64,000 bases of DNA from Fundidesulfovibrio terrae (GCF_022808915.1 NZ_JAKZFS010000001.1:946644-1010643), one strand, 5' to 3'. Shown: positions 33,362 through 42,111, numbered from the stretch's first letter. A program made the numbers and translations. Notes: a model not told the origin generated them from the sequence alone.

Positions 33362-34548
33362 TGGCCGCCGTCTATATGGACAACAACGCCACCACCAAGG
33401 TGGACCCGGCCGTCCTTGACGAGATGCTGCCGTACTTTTCGGAGCTCTACGGCAACCCCTCGAGCATGCACACCTTCGGCGGGCAGGTGGGCCGCAAGAT
33501 AAGCGAGGCCCGCGAACGCGTGGCCGCCGCCTTCGGCTGCACCCCCGGCGAGGTGCTCTTCAACGCCTGCGGCACCGAGGGCGACAACACCGCCATCCGC
33601 TCGGCCCTGGCCTCCCAGCCCGAGAAGCGCCACCTCATCACCACCCGTGTCGAGCACCCCGCCGTGCTCAACGTGGTCAAGCACCTGGAGAAGAAGGGCG
33701 GCTACGAGGCCACCTACCTGGGGGTGGACGTTGAGGGCCGCCTGGACTTGGACGAGCTGCGCGACGCCATCCGCCCCGACACGGCGCTCGTCTCCGTCAT
33801 GTTCGCCAACAACGAGACCGGCGTGGTCTTCCCCATCCAGGAGGTCGCCGAAATCGCCAAGGAGCGCGGCGTGCTCGTGCACACCGACGCCGTGCAGGTG
33901 CTCGGCAAGGTGCCCTTCGACCTGAAGACCTTGCCCGTGGACTTCCTGGCCGTGTCCGGACACAAGGTGCACGCCCCCAAGGGCGTGGGAGCGCTCTTCG
34001 TGCGCAAGGGCACCCAGTTCAGGCCCTTCATGATGGGCGGCCACCAGGAGCACGGACGCCGCGCCGGCACCGAGAACACCACCGGCATCATCGGCCTGGG
34101 CAAAGCCTGCGAGATCGCCATGGGCAACATCGGCCACGAGAACTCCGTGGTGCGGGCCATGCGCGACCGGCTGGAAAAGGGCCTGCTGGCCGCCGTGCCC
34201 GACGCGCGCGTCAACGGCACCACGGAGTCGCGCCTGCCCAACACCACCAACATCTCCTTCCAATACGTGGAGGGCGAGGCGATCCTGCTCATGATGGACG
34301 CCTTCGGCATCTGCGCAAGCTCCGGATCGGCCTGCACGTCCGGGTCGCTTGAGCCGTCCCACGTGCTACGGGCGCTTGGCGTGCCGTTCACCTACGCCCA
34401 TGGCTCCATCCGTTTCAGCCTGTCGCGCTTCAACACCGAGGCCGACGTGGACCTGGTGCTTAACGAGCTGCCCAAGATCATCTCCAGGCTGCGGGAGATT
34501 TCGCCGTTCAAGCGGACCGAGGGCGAAGCTCCGGCCTGTACTTGTTAA
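33361..34548 (+). CDS. nifS: Cysteine desulfurase NifS
   Basis: This PLP enzyme of 395 residues takes sulfur from cysteine and hands it to NifU. It opens YMDNNATTKVDPAVLDEM, has TRVEHPAVLN and HTDAVQVLGKV, the PLP lysine in VSGHKVHAPKG, the AGTENTTGIIG motif and the active-site cysteine loop SSGSACTSGSLEPSHVL. It ends in a CTC tail. It is translationally coupled to nifU. A block of five hairpins follows its stop and may limit read-through into the DUF1847-cysK genes. Confidence 0.97.
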   Translation: MAAVYMDNNATTKVDPAVLDEMLPYFSELYGNPSSMHTFGGQVGRKISEARERVAAAFGCTPGEVLFNACGTEGDNTAIRSALASQPEKRHLITTRVEHPAVLNVVKHLEKKGGYEATYLGVDVEGRLDLDELRDAIRPDTALVSVMFANNETGVVFPIQEVAEIAKERGVLVHTDAVQVLGKVPFDLKTLPVDFLAVSGHKVHAPKGVGALFVRKGTQFRPFMMGGHQEHGRRAGTENTTGIIGLGKACEIAMGNIGHENSVVRAMRDRLEKGLLAAVPDARVNGTTESRLPNTTNISFQYVEGEAILLMMDAFGICASSGSACTSGSLEPSHVLRALGVPFTYAHGSIRFSLSRFNTEADVDLVLNELPKIISRLREISPFKRTEGEAPACTC

Positions 34549-34550
34549 GA

Positions 34551-34739
34551 GCCTTCGGCGGCCAGAGAGAACTTTTTGAAAAAAGTTCTCTCTGGACTCT
34601 CTCAAAAAACTTATAGCGGGCTTCGCGGCCGTGAGCGTTAACGCTCGCGGACGCGAAGCGGTAAGAGGGTCCAGGGAGACGGATGTCTCCCTGGCGGGTG
34701 CAGGGCAGAGCCCTGCTGGGGTCCGGGGCGAAGCCCCGG
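34551..34739 (+). repeat. Five-hairpin repeat block (variant copy 7 of the dispersed repeat plus further stems)
   Basis: Five stems follow each other. The first pairs CCAGAGAGAACTTTT with its perfect complement (34562-34595, 15 bp, loop TGAA). The second has GCTTCGCG/CGCGAAGC arms (34620-34659) around a palindrome. The third pairs CCAGGGAGAC with GTCTCCCTGG (34671-34694). The fourth is GCAGGGC-AGA-GCCCTGC (34700-34716). The fifth is CCGGGGC-GAA-GCCCCGG (34723-34739). The start, GCCTTCGGCGGCC, and the TATAGCGGGCTTCGCG segment match the dispersed repeat family. Confidence 0.9.
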
Positions 34740-34765
34740 CAAGCACGTATTTCCCCGGAGCATCC

Positions 34766-35461
34766 ATGCCTGCCGCTTTCGACCATCCCACCTGCGCCTT
34801 GTGCCCCTACGACTGGTCCGTGCGCTTCTGCCGCAACGCCAAGGGGAAGGCTCCGGCCAACTGCCCGTCCCTGCGCATGTCCGAGGAGTCCGGGAAGGCC
34901 CTCTCGGCGACAATCTCTCCGCAGAACCTGGAATTCGCGTACAACGCCTCCGCGCAGGAGTCCGAGTGCTACGGCGGGCGCGACGGCGGCTACGCGTCCG
35001 TCAGGCCGGTGAAGCCCCGCATCGTCGAGATCGTGGAATTCGCCCGCCGCATGGGGTATCGTCGCCTCGGGCTGGCGTTCTGCATCGGACTCCGCAAGGA
35101 AGGGGCCGTGGTGCACGAGATTTTTACGACCAACGGCTTCGAGACGGTGTCCGTGTCCTGCAAGGCTGGGGCCGTGTCCAAGTCGGAGATCGGCATCAAG
35201 CCCTGCGAACAGGTGGACCCCGGCGCGGTCCACGAGAGCATGTGCAACCCGGTGTTCCAGGCCGAGGCGCTGAACGCCTCGCGGACCGATTTCAACGTGC
35301 TGCTGGGGCTGTGCGTGGGGCACGATTCGCTTTTCATCAAGTACGCCGAAGCCCCCTGCACGGTGCTCGCCGTGAAGGACCGCCTGCTTGGGCACAACCC
35401 GCTTGCGGCGGTGCAGCAGTACGACGGCTACTACCGCTACCTGAAGCGGCCTCTGGAATAG
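34766..35461 (+). CDS. DUF1847 cysteine-rich protein
   Basis: The 231-residue protein matches the DUF1847 family, predicted metal-binding proteins of unknown function. Cysteine clusters are in CALCPYDW, RFCRN and ANCPSLR near the N-terminus, and more cysteines follow (AFCIGLR, SCKAGA, KPCEQ, SMCNP, GLCVGHDS, APCTVL), about eleven in all, which would fit metal or cluster binding. CGGAG precedes the ATG. A DUF1835 gene follows nine bases after its stop and then cysK, so a role in sulfur or metal handling is inferred, not shown. Confidence 0.85.
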   Translation: MPAAFDHPTCALCPYDWSVRFCRNAKGKAPANCPSLRMSEESGKALSATISPQNLEFAYNASAQESECYGGRDGGYASVRPVKPRIVEIVEFARRMGYRRLGLAFCIGLRKEGAVVHEIFTTNGFETVSVSCKAGAVSKSEIGIKPCEQVDPGAVHESMCNPVFQAEALNASRTDFNVLLGLCVGHDSLFIKYAEAPCTVLAVKDRLLGHNPLAAVQQYDGYYRYLKRPLE

Positions 35462-35469
35462 GTGGGCAT

Positions 35470-36411
35470 ATGCTGCACATAACCTGCGGCGACTTCGCGG
35501 CCGAAGAGCTCAGGCGCGCGGGAATGGCGGACGAGGTGCTCCCCTGGCGGGACGTGCTGCACGAAGGCCCCGTGCCCTCGGACGTGACCGGGCGCGAACT
35601 GCGGGAGATACGGGCGGATTTCATCGCCTCCTGCGGCTGGGGGGACTACGAGGAGGTCCTGGGCTCTTTGGATGAGCGCGACCGCCTGGTGGAACGATCG
35701 GCCGCGGACGGCGCGGTGCTGTGGTTCGAGGCGGACCTGTTCGACCAGCTCCAGATGCTGGAGGTGGTGTCGCTGCTTCGCGGGCTCGGGGTCGCGCCCG
35801 GGAGCATCCTCGCGTTTCGCGGCGCGGGGTTCTCGGGCCTGGACAGCGAGGGGCTGCTCAAGGCGCTTGAGCCCCTGGACGCCGCAACCATGCGCGCGGC
35901 GGACGAGGCCTGGCGGGCTTTCACGTCCCCCGATCCGTCCGGGCTGGAGAGGTTCGTTGCCGAGGGCGTCGAGGGGCTGCCGTATGTCGCCGAGGCCGTG
36001 GGCAGGCTCCTGGAGGAATACCCCGGCGTCGGAGACGGGCTTTCGCGCCTGGAGCGGGTGATGCTTGAGGCGGCCTCGTCCGGGCCTGTCAGCGGAGCGG
36101 CGCTTTTCAAGGCGGTCTCGCGCCAGGAGGAGCGCCCTTTTTTCGGGGACTGGTCCTGCTGGCTGATGGCGTCCCGGCTCATGTCCGGGCCCGCGCCCTT
36201 GCTGGCCGGTGACGAAGGGAATTTTCCGGACCGGATGGTCCGGCTGACCAAGGCCGGGGAGCGGACCCTCTCCGGCGGATCGGACTGGATGCGAACGGGC
36301 GGCCGGGGGCGCTGGATAGGCGGCGTCCGCCTGGACCAAGCCCAGGACTGGCGCTACGACCGCAATGCTGCAACCTTGGCCCGCCTTGACGGGCGTGGAG
36401 CGCGACAATGA
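35470..36411 (+). CDS. DUF1835-domain protein
   Basis: The 313-residue cytoplasmic protein opens [36 protein letters not shown], which matches the DUF1835 family of unknown function. Residues 60-110 keep the family's acidic pattern ([16 protein letters not shown]). The C-terminal half has no recognisable motif and ends in an Arg-rich tail. GGTGGG lies before the ATG. Its stop overlaps the cysK start (ATGA), so it is coupled to cysteine synthesis genes. What it does there is not known. Confidence 0.8.
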   Translation: MLHITCGDFAAEELRRAGMADEVLPWRDVLHEGPVPSDVTGRELREIRADFIASCGWGDYEEVLGSLDERDRLVERSAADGAVLWFEADLFDQLQMLEVVSLLRGLGVAPGSILAFRGAGFSGLDSEGLLKALEPLDAATMRAADEAWRAFTSPDPSGLERFVAEGVEGLPYVAEAVGRLLEEYPGVGDGLSRLERVMLEAASSGPVSGAALFKAVSRQEERPFFGDWSCWLMASRLMSGPAPLLAGDEGNFPDRMVRLTKAGERTLSGGSDWMRTGGRGRWIGGVRLDQAQDWRYDRNAATLARLDGRGARQ

Positions 36412-37340
36412 ACATCGCCTCGAACATGATCGAACTGGTGGGCAACACGCCCCTGGTGCGCCTGAACCGTATCGGCCGGGGCCTGGACGTGCAGCTGGTG
36501 GCCAAGCTGGAATCGGCCAACCCCTGCTTTTCCGTGAAGGACCGCATCGGCGCCAACATGATCCTGGACGCCGAGAAGCGCGGCCTGGTGGACAAGGACA
36601 CGGTGATCGTGGAGCCCACCAGCGGCAACACCGGCATCGGCCTGGCCTTCATGTGCGCGGTGCGCGGCTACAAGCTCATGCTGACCATGCCCGAATCCAT
36701 GAGCGTGGAGCGGCGCACGCTGCTCAAGGGCTTCGGCGCCAAGCTGGTGCTGACCGACGCGAAAAAGGGCATGAAGGGGGCCATCGAGAAAGCTCACGAG
36801 CTGGTTTCGGAGCTGCCCAAGGCTTTCATGCCCATGCAGTTCGCCAACCCGGCCAACCCGGAGATCCACCGCCTGACCACGGCCGAGGAGATCTGGCGCG
36901 ACACGGACGGCGCAGTGGACGTGTTCGTGGCGGGAGTGGGCACCGGGGGCACGCTTACCGGCGTGGCCCAGGTGCTCAAGCAGCGCAAGGCCGGGCTCAG
37001 GGCCGTGGCGGTTGAGCCCGACGCCTCGCCCGTGCTCTCCGGCGGCGAGCCCGGGCCGCACATGATCCAGGGCATCGGGGCCGGGTTCGTGCCCGAGGTG
37101 CTGGACCGCTCGCTCATCGACGAGGTGGTGCGCGTCACCAATGACGAGGCCCTGGCCATGGGCCGGCGGATGCTCCGCGAAGAGGGCATCCTGTGCGGCA
37201 TCTCGTCGGGTGCCAACTGCCACGCGGCGCTCGAGCTGGCCAAGCGGCCCCAGAACAAGGGAAAAATGATCGTTTTCATGGTCTGCGACACGGGCGAGCG
37301 TTACCTGAGCACGCCCCTGTTCACCGAGATGGAGGAATAA
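36408..37340 (+). CDS. cysK: Cysteine synthase A (O-acetylserine sulfhydrylase)
   Basis: This PLP enzyme makes cysteine from O-acetylserine and sulfide. The 310-residue length is typical. Motifs are [13 protein letters not shown], the PLP lysine in [18 protein letters not shown], and the phosphate-binding [20 protein letters not shown] lies near the C-terminus. It overlaps the DUF1835 stop and is followed after three bases by the serine acetyltransferase gene, so both steps are made together and may form the cysteine synthase complex. Confidence 0.97.
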   Translation: MNIASNMIELVGNTPLVRLNRIGRGLDVQLVAKLESANPCFSVKDRIGANMILDAEKRGLVDKDTVIVEPTSGNTGIGLAFMCAVRGYKLMLTMPESMSVERRTLLKGFGAKLVLTDAKKGMKGAIEKAHELVSELPKAFMPMQFANPANPEIHRLTTAEEIWRDTDGAVDVFVAGVGTGGTLTGVAQVLKQRKAGLRAVAVEPDASPVLSGGEPGPHMIQGIGAGFVPEVLDRSLIDEVVRVTNDEALAMGRRMLREEGILCGISSGANCHAALELAKRPQNKGKMIVFMVCDTGERYLSTPLFTEMEE

Positions 37341-37343
37341 GTC

Positions 37344-38270
37344 GTGAAGCACGAGCGTCATGCGCTGGCGGCCCTGACCCCGGAAAAAGACGTGATCGAC
37401 GACGTGGTGGGCAAGCTCTGCGCGCCGTCGTCGTACCAGGCGTTCGCCTGCCGCAAGCTCACCGATTCGCCCATGCCGTCCCTGGAGATCCTCTCCGAGG
37501 TGGTGGACCGCTTGAAGGCGGTGCTGTTCCCGGGGTACTACGGCGATTCCGAGGTCACTCCGGACACGTTGGCCTACCACACCGGCTGTAACCTGGACGT
37601 GGTGTTTCGCAAGCTGGCCGACCAGATCAAGCGCGGCTACTGCTTCGTGTGCGTGGGGCAGAACAAGGCCTGCACCGGCTGCGAGGACCAGGCCATGGAA
37701 AAGGCCACGGCGTTCTTGCGCTCCGTGCCGGACATCCGCGAGAAGCTGGTGCTGGACGTGCAGGCCGCCTATGAGGGCGACCCGGCCGCCAAGAGCCCGG
37801 GCGAAACCATCTTCTGCTATCCGAGCATCACCGCGCTCATCCACCAGCGCATCGCCCATGAGCTCCACGAGCTTGGCGTGGACATCATCCCGCGCATCAT
37901 CACGGAGATGGCCCACTCCGAGACGGGCATCGACATCCACCCCGGCGCGCGAATCGGCAAGGGGTTCTTCATCGACCATGGCACGGGCGTGGTCATCGGC
38001 GAGACCTGCATCATCGGCGACAACGTCCGGGTTTACCAGGGCGTGACCCTGGGGGCCAAGAGCTTCCCCAAGGACGAGAACGGCAATCCGGTCAAGGGCC
38101 TGGCGCGCCACCCCATCGTGGAGGACGACGTGACCATCTATTCCGGGGCCACGGTTCTCGGGCGCATCACGGTGGGCAAGGGCTCGGTGATCGGGGCCAA
38201 CGTGTGGGTCACGTCGGACGTTGCGCCGGGCTCCAGGGTGATGAAGGCCAAAGTCGTGGACAAAGGATGA
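37344..38270 (+). CDS. cysE: Serine O-acetyltransferase
   Basis: This enzyme makes O-acetylserine, the substrate of CysK. The 308-residue protein has a helical N-terminal domain (about 1-190) that is longer than that of E. coli CysE, followed by left-handed beta-helix repeats with HIPGAR-like DIHPGARIGKGFFIDHGTGVVIGE and VTLGAKSF. The helical part contains CFVCVGQNKACTGCEDQA, an unusual cluster of four cysteines. The GTG start has GGAGG at 8 bases. It follows cysK by three bases and precedes the PFKFB-like gene by four. Confidence 0.95.
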   Translation: MKHERHALAALTPEKDVIDDVVGKLCAPSSYQAFACRKLTDSPMPSLEILSEVVDRLKAVLFPGYYGDSEVTPDTLAYHTGCNLDVVFRKLADQIKRGYCFVCVGQNKACTGCEDQAMEKATAFLRSVPDIREKLVLDVQAAYEGDPAAKSPGETIFCYPSITALIHQRIAHELHELGVDIIPRIITEMAHSETGIDIHPGARIGKGFFIDHGTGVVIGETCIIGDNVRVYQGVTLGAKSFPKDENGNPVKGLARHPIVEDDVTIYSGATVLGRITVGKGSVIGANVWVTSDVAPGSRVMKAKVVDKG

Positions 38271-38274
38271 CCCC

Positions 38275-39495
38275 ATGGGAGCGACGAAGCTGGTCATAGC
38301 CATGGTCGGGCTGCCCGCCTCGGGCAAGTCCACAGTGGCTTCCAAGATCAGGCAGTGCCTGAGCGAGGAGGGCATAGAGGTCGCCGTCTTCAACAACGGC
38401 GACGTGCGGCGGGAGCTCTGCGGGGCCAGCGAGACCGCCTGCTCGGATTTCTACTCTCCGGACTACGCCGAGGGTGTGGCCCTGCGCGAAAAGATCGCTC
38501 GCATCAACATGGAGCGGGCCGCCGATTTCCTGCACGGCAAGGGAGAGGTGGCCGTGCTGGACGCCACCAACGTCTCCAGGCAGCGCCGCCAGGTCATCAA
38601 GAGCTTCTTCGTCGGCTATCCGATCTTCTTCGTTGAGTGCGTCAACGACGACCCTGAACTGGTCTCGGCCAGCATATCCCGCAAGATCGCCATGCCGGAT
38701 TTCGCCCATTTGACGCCGGAACAGGCCGAGGAGGGCTTCCGGGAGCGCATCCGCTACTACCGGGGCCTTTACGACCCTTTGGCGGACGAAGAGAACTTCG
38801 TGGTGCTGGACTCCCTGCACAAGCGCATCGAACGCGAGCGCGTGCAGGCCGTGCTGCCCCACTACCGCATCGTGCGCGACCTGCTGGTGTCCGACTGGGT
38901 GCAGAACCTCTACCTGGCGCGGCACGGAGAGACCGTCTTCAACCTGGAGATGCGCATCGGCGGAGACCCGGACCTGACCGCGCGGGGGCTCGTGCAGGCG
39001 CAGTCCTTGGCCTGGCACTTCAAGGAGACGCCGCTGCCCTACGTCTTCATCAGCACCAAAAAGCGCGCCCGGCAGATGGCCCAGCGCCTGTGCGACGGCC
39101 GCCAGGACTGCCGGGTGATCCCCCTGCACGAGTTCGACGAGATCGACGCGGGCGTGTGCGAGAACATGACCTACGACCAGATCGCCCGGGACATGCCCCA
39201 GGTTCACTCCGCGCGCACCCGCGACAAGTACAACTACATCTACCCCGGCGGCGAGGGCTACGCGACCCTCAAGGAGCGCGTGGAGCGCGGGGTCAAGAAG
39301 GCCCTGTACCTCTCGGGCAACGCCAAGCACATCATGATCATCGGCCACCAAGCCGTGAACCGGATGATCCTGTCCCACTTCCTCTACCGGCGCACCGAGG
39401 ATGTGCCCTACATCTACATCCCGCAGGACCGCTATTTCCACATCGTGGCCACCCAGTGGCGCAAGGTCTTCGAGCTGGTGAAATTCATGGGTTGA
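38275..39495 (+). CDS. Bifunctional 6-phosphofructo-2-kinase/fructose-2,6-bisphosphatase-like protein
   Basis: The 406-residue protein joins two domains in the order seen in eukaryotic PFKFB enzymes. The kinase half (about 1-210) has Walker A MVGLPASGKST, FNNGDVRREL, LDATNVSRQRR and VECVNDDPELV. The phosphatase half (about 215-406) has YLARHGETVFNLEMRIGGD, then NYIYPGGEGY and IIGHQAVNRMILSHFL, with the catalytic His in RHGE and the second His in GHQAV. In animals and plants this controls fructose-2,6-bisphosphate and so glycolysis. In bacteria the product is not established. The gene is four bases after cysE and a small membrane protein gene follows. Confidence 0.85.
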   Translation: MGATKLVIAMVGLPASGKSTVASKIRQCLSEEGIEVAVFNNGDVRRELCGASETACSDFYSPDYAEGVALREKIARINMERAADFLHGKGEVAVLDATNVSRQRRQVIKSFFVGYPIFFVECVNDDPELVSASISRKIAMPDFAHLTPEQAEEGFRERIRYYRGLYDPLADEENFVVLDSLHKRIERERVQAVLPHYRIVRDLLVSDWVQNLYLARHGETVFNLEMRIGGDPDLTARGLVQAQSLAWHFKETPLPYVFISTKKRARQMAQRLCDGRQDCRVIPLHEFDEIDAGVCENMTYDQIARDMPQVHSARTRDKYNYIYPGGEGYATLKERVERGVKKALYLSGNAKHIMIIGHQAVNRMILSHFLYRRTEDVPYIYIPQDRYFHIVATQWRKVFELVKFMG

Positions 39496-39555
39496 TCAAC
39501 CGGGCCCGGCATGCCATATGAATTGCAGGGGGCCGTTTCATCATCGGAGGACGAT

Positions 39556-39951
39556 ATGCTCGGATTGGAAAAGAGGGTTGATGCGATCAGGCAGATGCAA
39601 GGTGACGAGGGCGTTGAGCCCGAGGGGCCGGCACGGGCTTCGGCCAACATGGGCATCATGCTCGCGCTGGTGGCCATGCTGGTGGCGGTGGGCGTCTATT
39701 TCATGGTGGAGGGCAAGTACTCCGCCAAGATGAGCGCCTACGAGTCCCGCATTTCAGCCGTGGAAGCCAAGGCCGCCGAGGCCATGAACGCTCCCAAGGA
39801 GATGGCCCGCAAGGTCATCGTGGCCAACACCCTGGGCGAGGTTTCCCAAAAGGTGGACATGCTCAAGGGGCAGCTGGACGCCTCCTACCAGGAGCGCCTG
39901 GCCAGGATCGAACAGGACATCAAGTCCATGCAGCAGGATCTCGCCAAGTAG
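39556..39951 (+). CDS. Small membrane protein with C-terminal coiled coil
   Basis: I do not recognise a family. The 131-residue protein has a charged N-terminus (about 1-30), one transmembrane helix (MGIMLALVAMLVAVGVYFMV, about residues 32-51) and an alpha-helical, Ala/Lys/Glu-rich C-terminal half that should form a coiled coil (SRISAVEAKAAEAMN, EVSQKVDMLKGQLD, RLARIEQDIKSMQQDL). It is probably a bitopic membrane protein. The ATG has GGAGGA at 5 bases; a longer in-frame form has no such site. It ends the block that begins with DUF1847 and is followed by a strong terminator. Confidence 0.75.
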   Translation: MLGLEKRVDAIRQMQGDEGVEPEGPARASANMGIMLALVAMLVAVGVYFMVEGKYSAKMSAYESRISAVEAKAAEAMNAPKEMARKVIVANTLGEVSQKVDMLKGQLDASYQERLARIEQDIKSMQQDLAK

Positions 39952-39976
39952 GCGCCAGCCAAGTTCGCGACAAACG

Positions 39977-40013
39977 AAAGCCGGGGAGCCTACGCTCCCC
40001 GGCTTTCTCTTTC
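39977..40013 (+). terminator. Rho-independent terminator closing the cysK-cysE-PFKFB block
   Basis: AAAGCCGGGGAGC and GCTCCCCGGCTTT form a perfect 13-bp stem with a CTAC loop, followed by CTCTTT. Confidence 0.92.
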
Positions 40014-40066
40014 GCGTTTTACAATCCCGCGCAGGACCCGACGCTCGCGATTGCCACCGGGGGCAA

Positions 40067-40112
40067 TTATACGGGATTCCAAAGGGACGAAGTCCCTTTG
40101 GCCGCCGGAGGC
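40067..40112 (-). repeat. Dispersed palindromic intergenic repeat, copy 5
   Basis: On the minus strand it reads GCCTCCGGCGGCCAAAGGGA, a short turn, GTCCCTTTGGAATCC, then CGTATAAT. The 10-bp stem is perfect. It lies between the terminator and the stop codon of the polyferredoxin gene. Confidence 0.88.
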
Positions 40113-40167
40113 ACCCCTTGCCTGCACGTCCTCGTCTCCTCGGGATATTTCGGAAGCCGCCGCGCCG

Positions 40168-41028
40168 CTACGACGGTTTTCTCCCAAAGCCGATGGCTCC
40201 CTGCGGGCAGCTGTCCAGGCAGTCGCCGCAGTTGGTGCAGGCTGTCTCCTCGGGGCGCGTGCCCATTTCGCAGACCTTCAGGCATTTGTCGCAGCCGTTG
40301 CATGCCTCGGTCTTGTAGACCTTGAAGAGCGAAAACCGCTTCACGATCTCAAACGCGCCTCCCGTTGGACAGGCGAAGCGGCACCAGAAATTCGCCACGC
40401 CCAGTCCCAGCGCCACAAGCGTCAGGACGATGCCGGTCCTGACCAGCCAGAGGAGCCCTGCGTGCTCGAAGGTCAGGCTGACGGCTCCGAAGAATTCGCC
40501 GGTGCGGATGGGGATGTTGCCGCGGGGCTGGCCCATGGCGAACCAGACGTACAGGCATCCGATGAGGGCCAGATACGCCCCCAGGGGGGCAATCCTGGTG
40601 AAGGCGTTGCGGACTCTCGCCTTCACTGGGGCCAGCTTGCCGAGCATCTGGCTCACAAGCCCCCCGGGGCAGGCCCAGCCGCAATAAGCGCGTCCCACCA
40701 GGAGGGCGCTCACGGGCAGGAGCAGCCACGCACCCCAGAACAAGGACAGTATCCGGCCGTGGCAGGTGAGCACGGGGCAGTTCTGGCAACTGACGTAGGG
40801 CACGATGAAGGGGCAGCGGAAGATGCCGTAGAAGGACCACTGGCCAAGCCCGGCCAGCATGGCCAACTGCGAGAGCCTGCGCAGGAGGGGGAGCCTTCCG
40901 GCGCGGGCAACGGCCGAGGCTTCTCTGCCGCCGCAGGCGCGGCCCACGGAGCCGGAAACGGCCAGCCCGGTCGCGGAAACGGCCTTGGCGGGGCTCGAGT
41001 CGCAGGATGTGCAGGCGCGATCAGGCAT
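40168..41028 (-). CDS. Membrane polyferredoxin (NapH/MauN-like)
   Basis: The 286-residue protein resembles NapH/NosR-type membrane ferredoxins. It has about four transmembrane helices (about residues 55-75, 92-112, 150-170, 185-205), with CGWACPGGLVSQ and CRFACPTGG facing the helices, and two ferredoxin motifs at the C-terminus (CNGCDKCLKVC and CTNCGDCLDSCP). It should move electrons across or along the membrane. The start overlaps the binding-protein stop by eight bases, so the two are made together. The electron partners are not in the window. Confidence 0.88.
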   Translation of the reverse strand: MPDRACTSCDSSPAKAVSATGLAVSGSVGRACGGREASAVARAGRLPLLRRLSQLAMLAGLGQWSFYGIFRCPFIVPYVSCQNCPVLTCHGRILSLFWGAWLLLPVSALLVGRAYCGWACPGGLVSQMLGKLAPVKARVRNAFTRIAPLGAYLALIGCLYVWFAMGQPRGNIPIRTGEFFGAVSLTFEHAGLLWLVRTGIVLTLVALGLGVANFWCRFACPTGGAFEIVKRFSLFKVYKTEACNGCDKCLKVCEMGTRPEETACTNCGDCLDSCPQGAIGFGRKPS

Positions 41029-41893
41029 CCTTCACCCCCAGCTTTTCCACCAGGGTGCGGCCCTTGTCGGAGCTGGCGGGTATGAAGCCGCGCTGCTCCA
41101 GCAGGGCCTGGGCCTCGGGAGAGGTCATGAAGGTCACGTAGTCGTCAGCCAGGGCGCGGTCCTTGGCGTCCTTCATGACGCCAATGGTGAAGGTCAGCGG
41201 CGGGGGCGGGAAGAGCGCTTCAGGAATCTCCACCACGTCCATTTTTCCCTCGAATTGCGGGATGCGGGTGACGCGCAGTTCCACGATGGACACGTCGCCG
41301 TGGCCCGAGATGATGTCGTCCATGGTGCGCTGCACGCAGCTTCCCTGGGTGACGCAGTTCTTCATGACTGCGTCCTGAATGCCGGCCTTTTTGAGCACCG
41401 CCAGTGCGGCAGCCCCCCCCGGCGGGGACGCCTCGGGCGCAAGCACCACCTTGATCCCGGGCTTGGCCATGTCTTCGATGGAGGCGATCTTGGCCGGATT
41501 CCCCCTGGGCGTGACCATGACGTAGCTGGTGAAGCACAGGGGCTTGAAGTAGAGCATCTTGCCGGAGTGGCGCAGCTTCCTGGCCAGGTCCAGCACGCGG
41601 CCCGCGAAGACCTCTGTGGTCGAGCCGCCCAGGAGTGATTTGCCCAGCGCCGCAGCGAAGGCTCCAGTATAGCTCACACGCGCCCCTGAGCGCTGTTCGT
41701 AGATTTCGTTGGCGGGATTCATGGCTTCGGCCAGCCCGCCGCAGGACCAGACCTGCAGGAGCTTGCCCGGGAAGGCTCCCGGCTGCGCATGCGCGGTCAT
41801 GGTGGCCAAGCCGCCTGCCATGGTCACGGCAGCCGTCCCTGCCAGTTTTTTCAGAAAGTGCCGGCGGCCGTGGCCGTGGTGCGCGTCGTCCAT
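41021..41893 (-). CDS. Tat-exported ModA-like substrate-binding protein
   Basis: The 290-residue protein has a twin-arginine signal (GRRHFLKKLAGTAAVTMAGG, cut near AHA) after an unusual His-rich start, and a mature part like class II periplasmic binding proteins of the molybdate/tungstate type (VWSCGGLAEAMNPANEIYEQRSG, YFKPLCFTSYVMVTPRGNP, FTIGVMKDAKDR). No permease or ATPase gene is adjacent; instead the next gene is a membrane polyferredoxin. A redox sensor or an electron-linked transport role is possible, but the ligand is unknown. GGGAGGAGG precedes the ATG. Confidence 0.82.
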   Translation of the reverse strand: MDDAHHGHGRRHFLKKLAGTAAVTMAGGLATMTAHAQPGAFPGKLLQVWSCGGLAEAMNPANEIYEQRSGARVSYTGAFAAALGKSLLGGSTTEVFAGRVLDLARKLRHSGKMLYFKPLCFTSYVMVTPRGNPAKIASIEDMAKPGIKVVLAPEASPPGGAAALAVLKKAGIQDAVMKNCVTQGSCVQRTMDDIISGHGDVSIVELRVTRIPQFEGKMDVVEIPEALFPPPPLTFTIGVMKDAKDRALADDYVTFMTSPEAQALLEQRGFIPASSDKGRTLVEKLGVKDA

Positions 41894-41973
41894 GCCTCCT
41901 CCCCTAAGTGGTGCGCCGATCGTCGCGCCTCCGGGTTTCCGGGCAGGCATATGAACGGAGCGTATGGCGAAGA

Positions 41974-42001
41974 CATATATTGGCCGGACAAATGCGTACA
42001 A
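41974..42001 (-). promoter_or_regulatory. Candidate promoter of the binding-protein/polyferredoxin operon
   Basis: On the minus strand TTGTAC and TATATG are 16 bases apart, about 80 bases before the binding-protein ATG. Confidence 0.4.
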
Positions 42002-42111
42002 TAGGAATATGCAATATCTGGAGGGAACTGCCATCGGCGCGTTTGCACAGCGTGGCGAAGCGAGAAGGGCCGGTGGGAAAAAGGGCGGGACCGGGCAAAG
42101 CCCCGCAGGCA

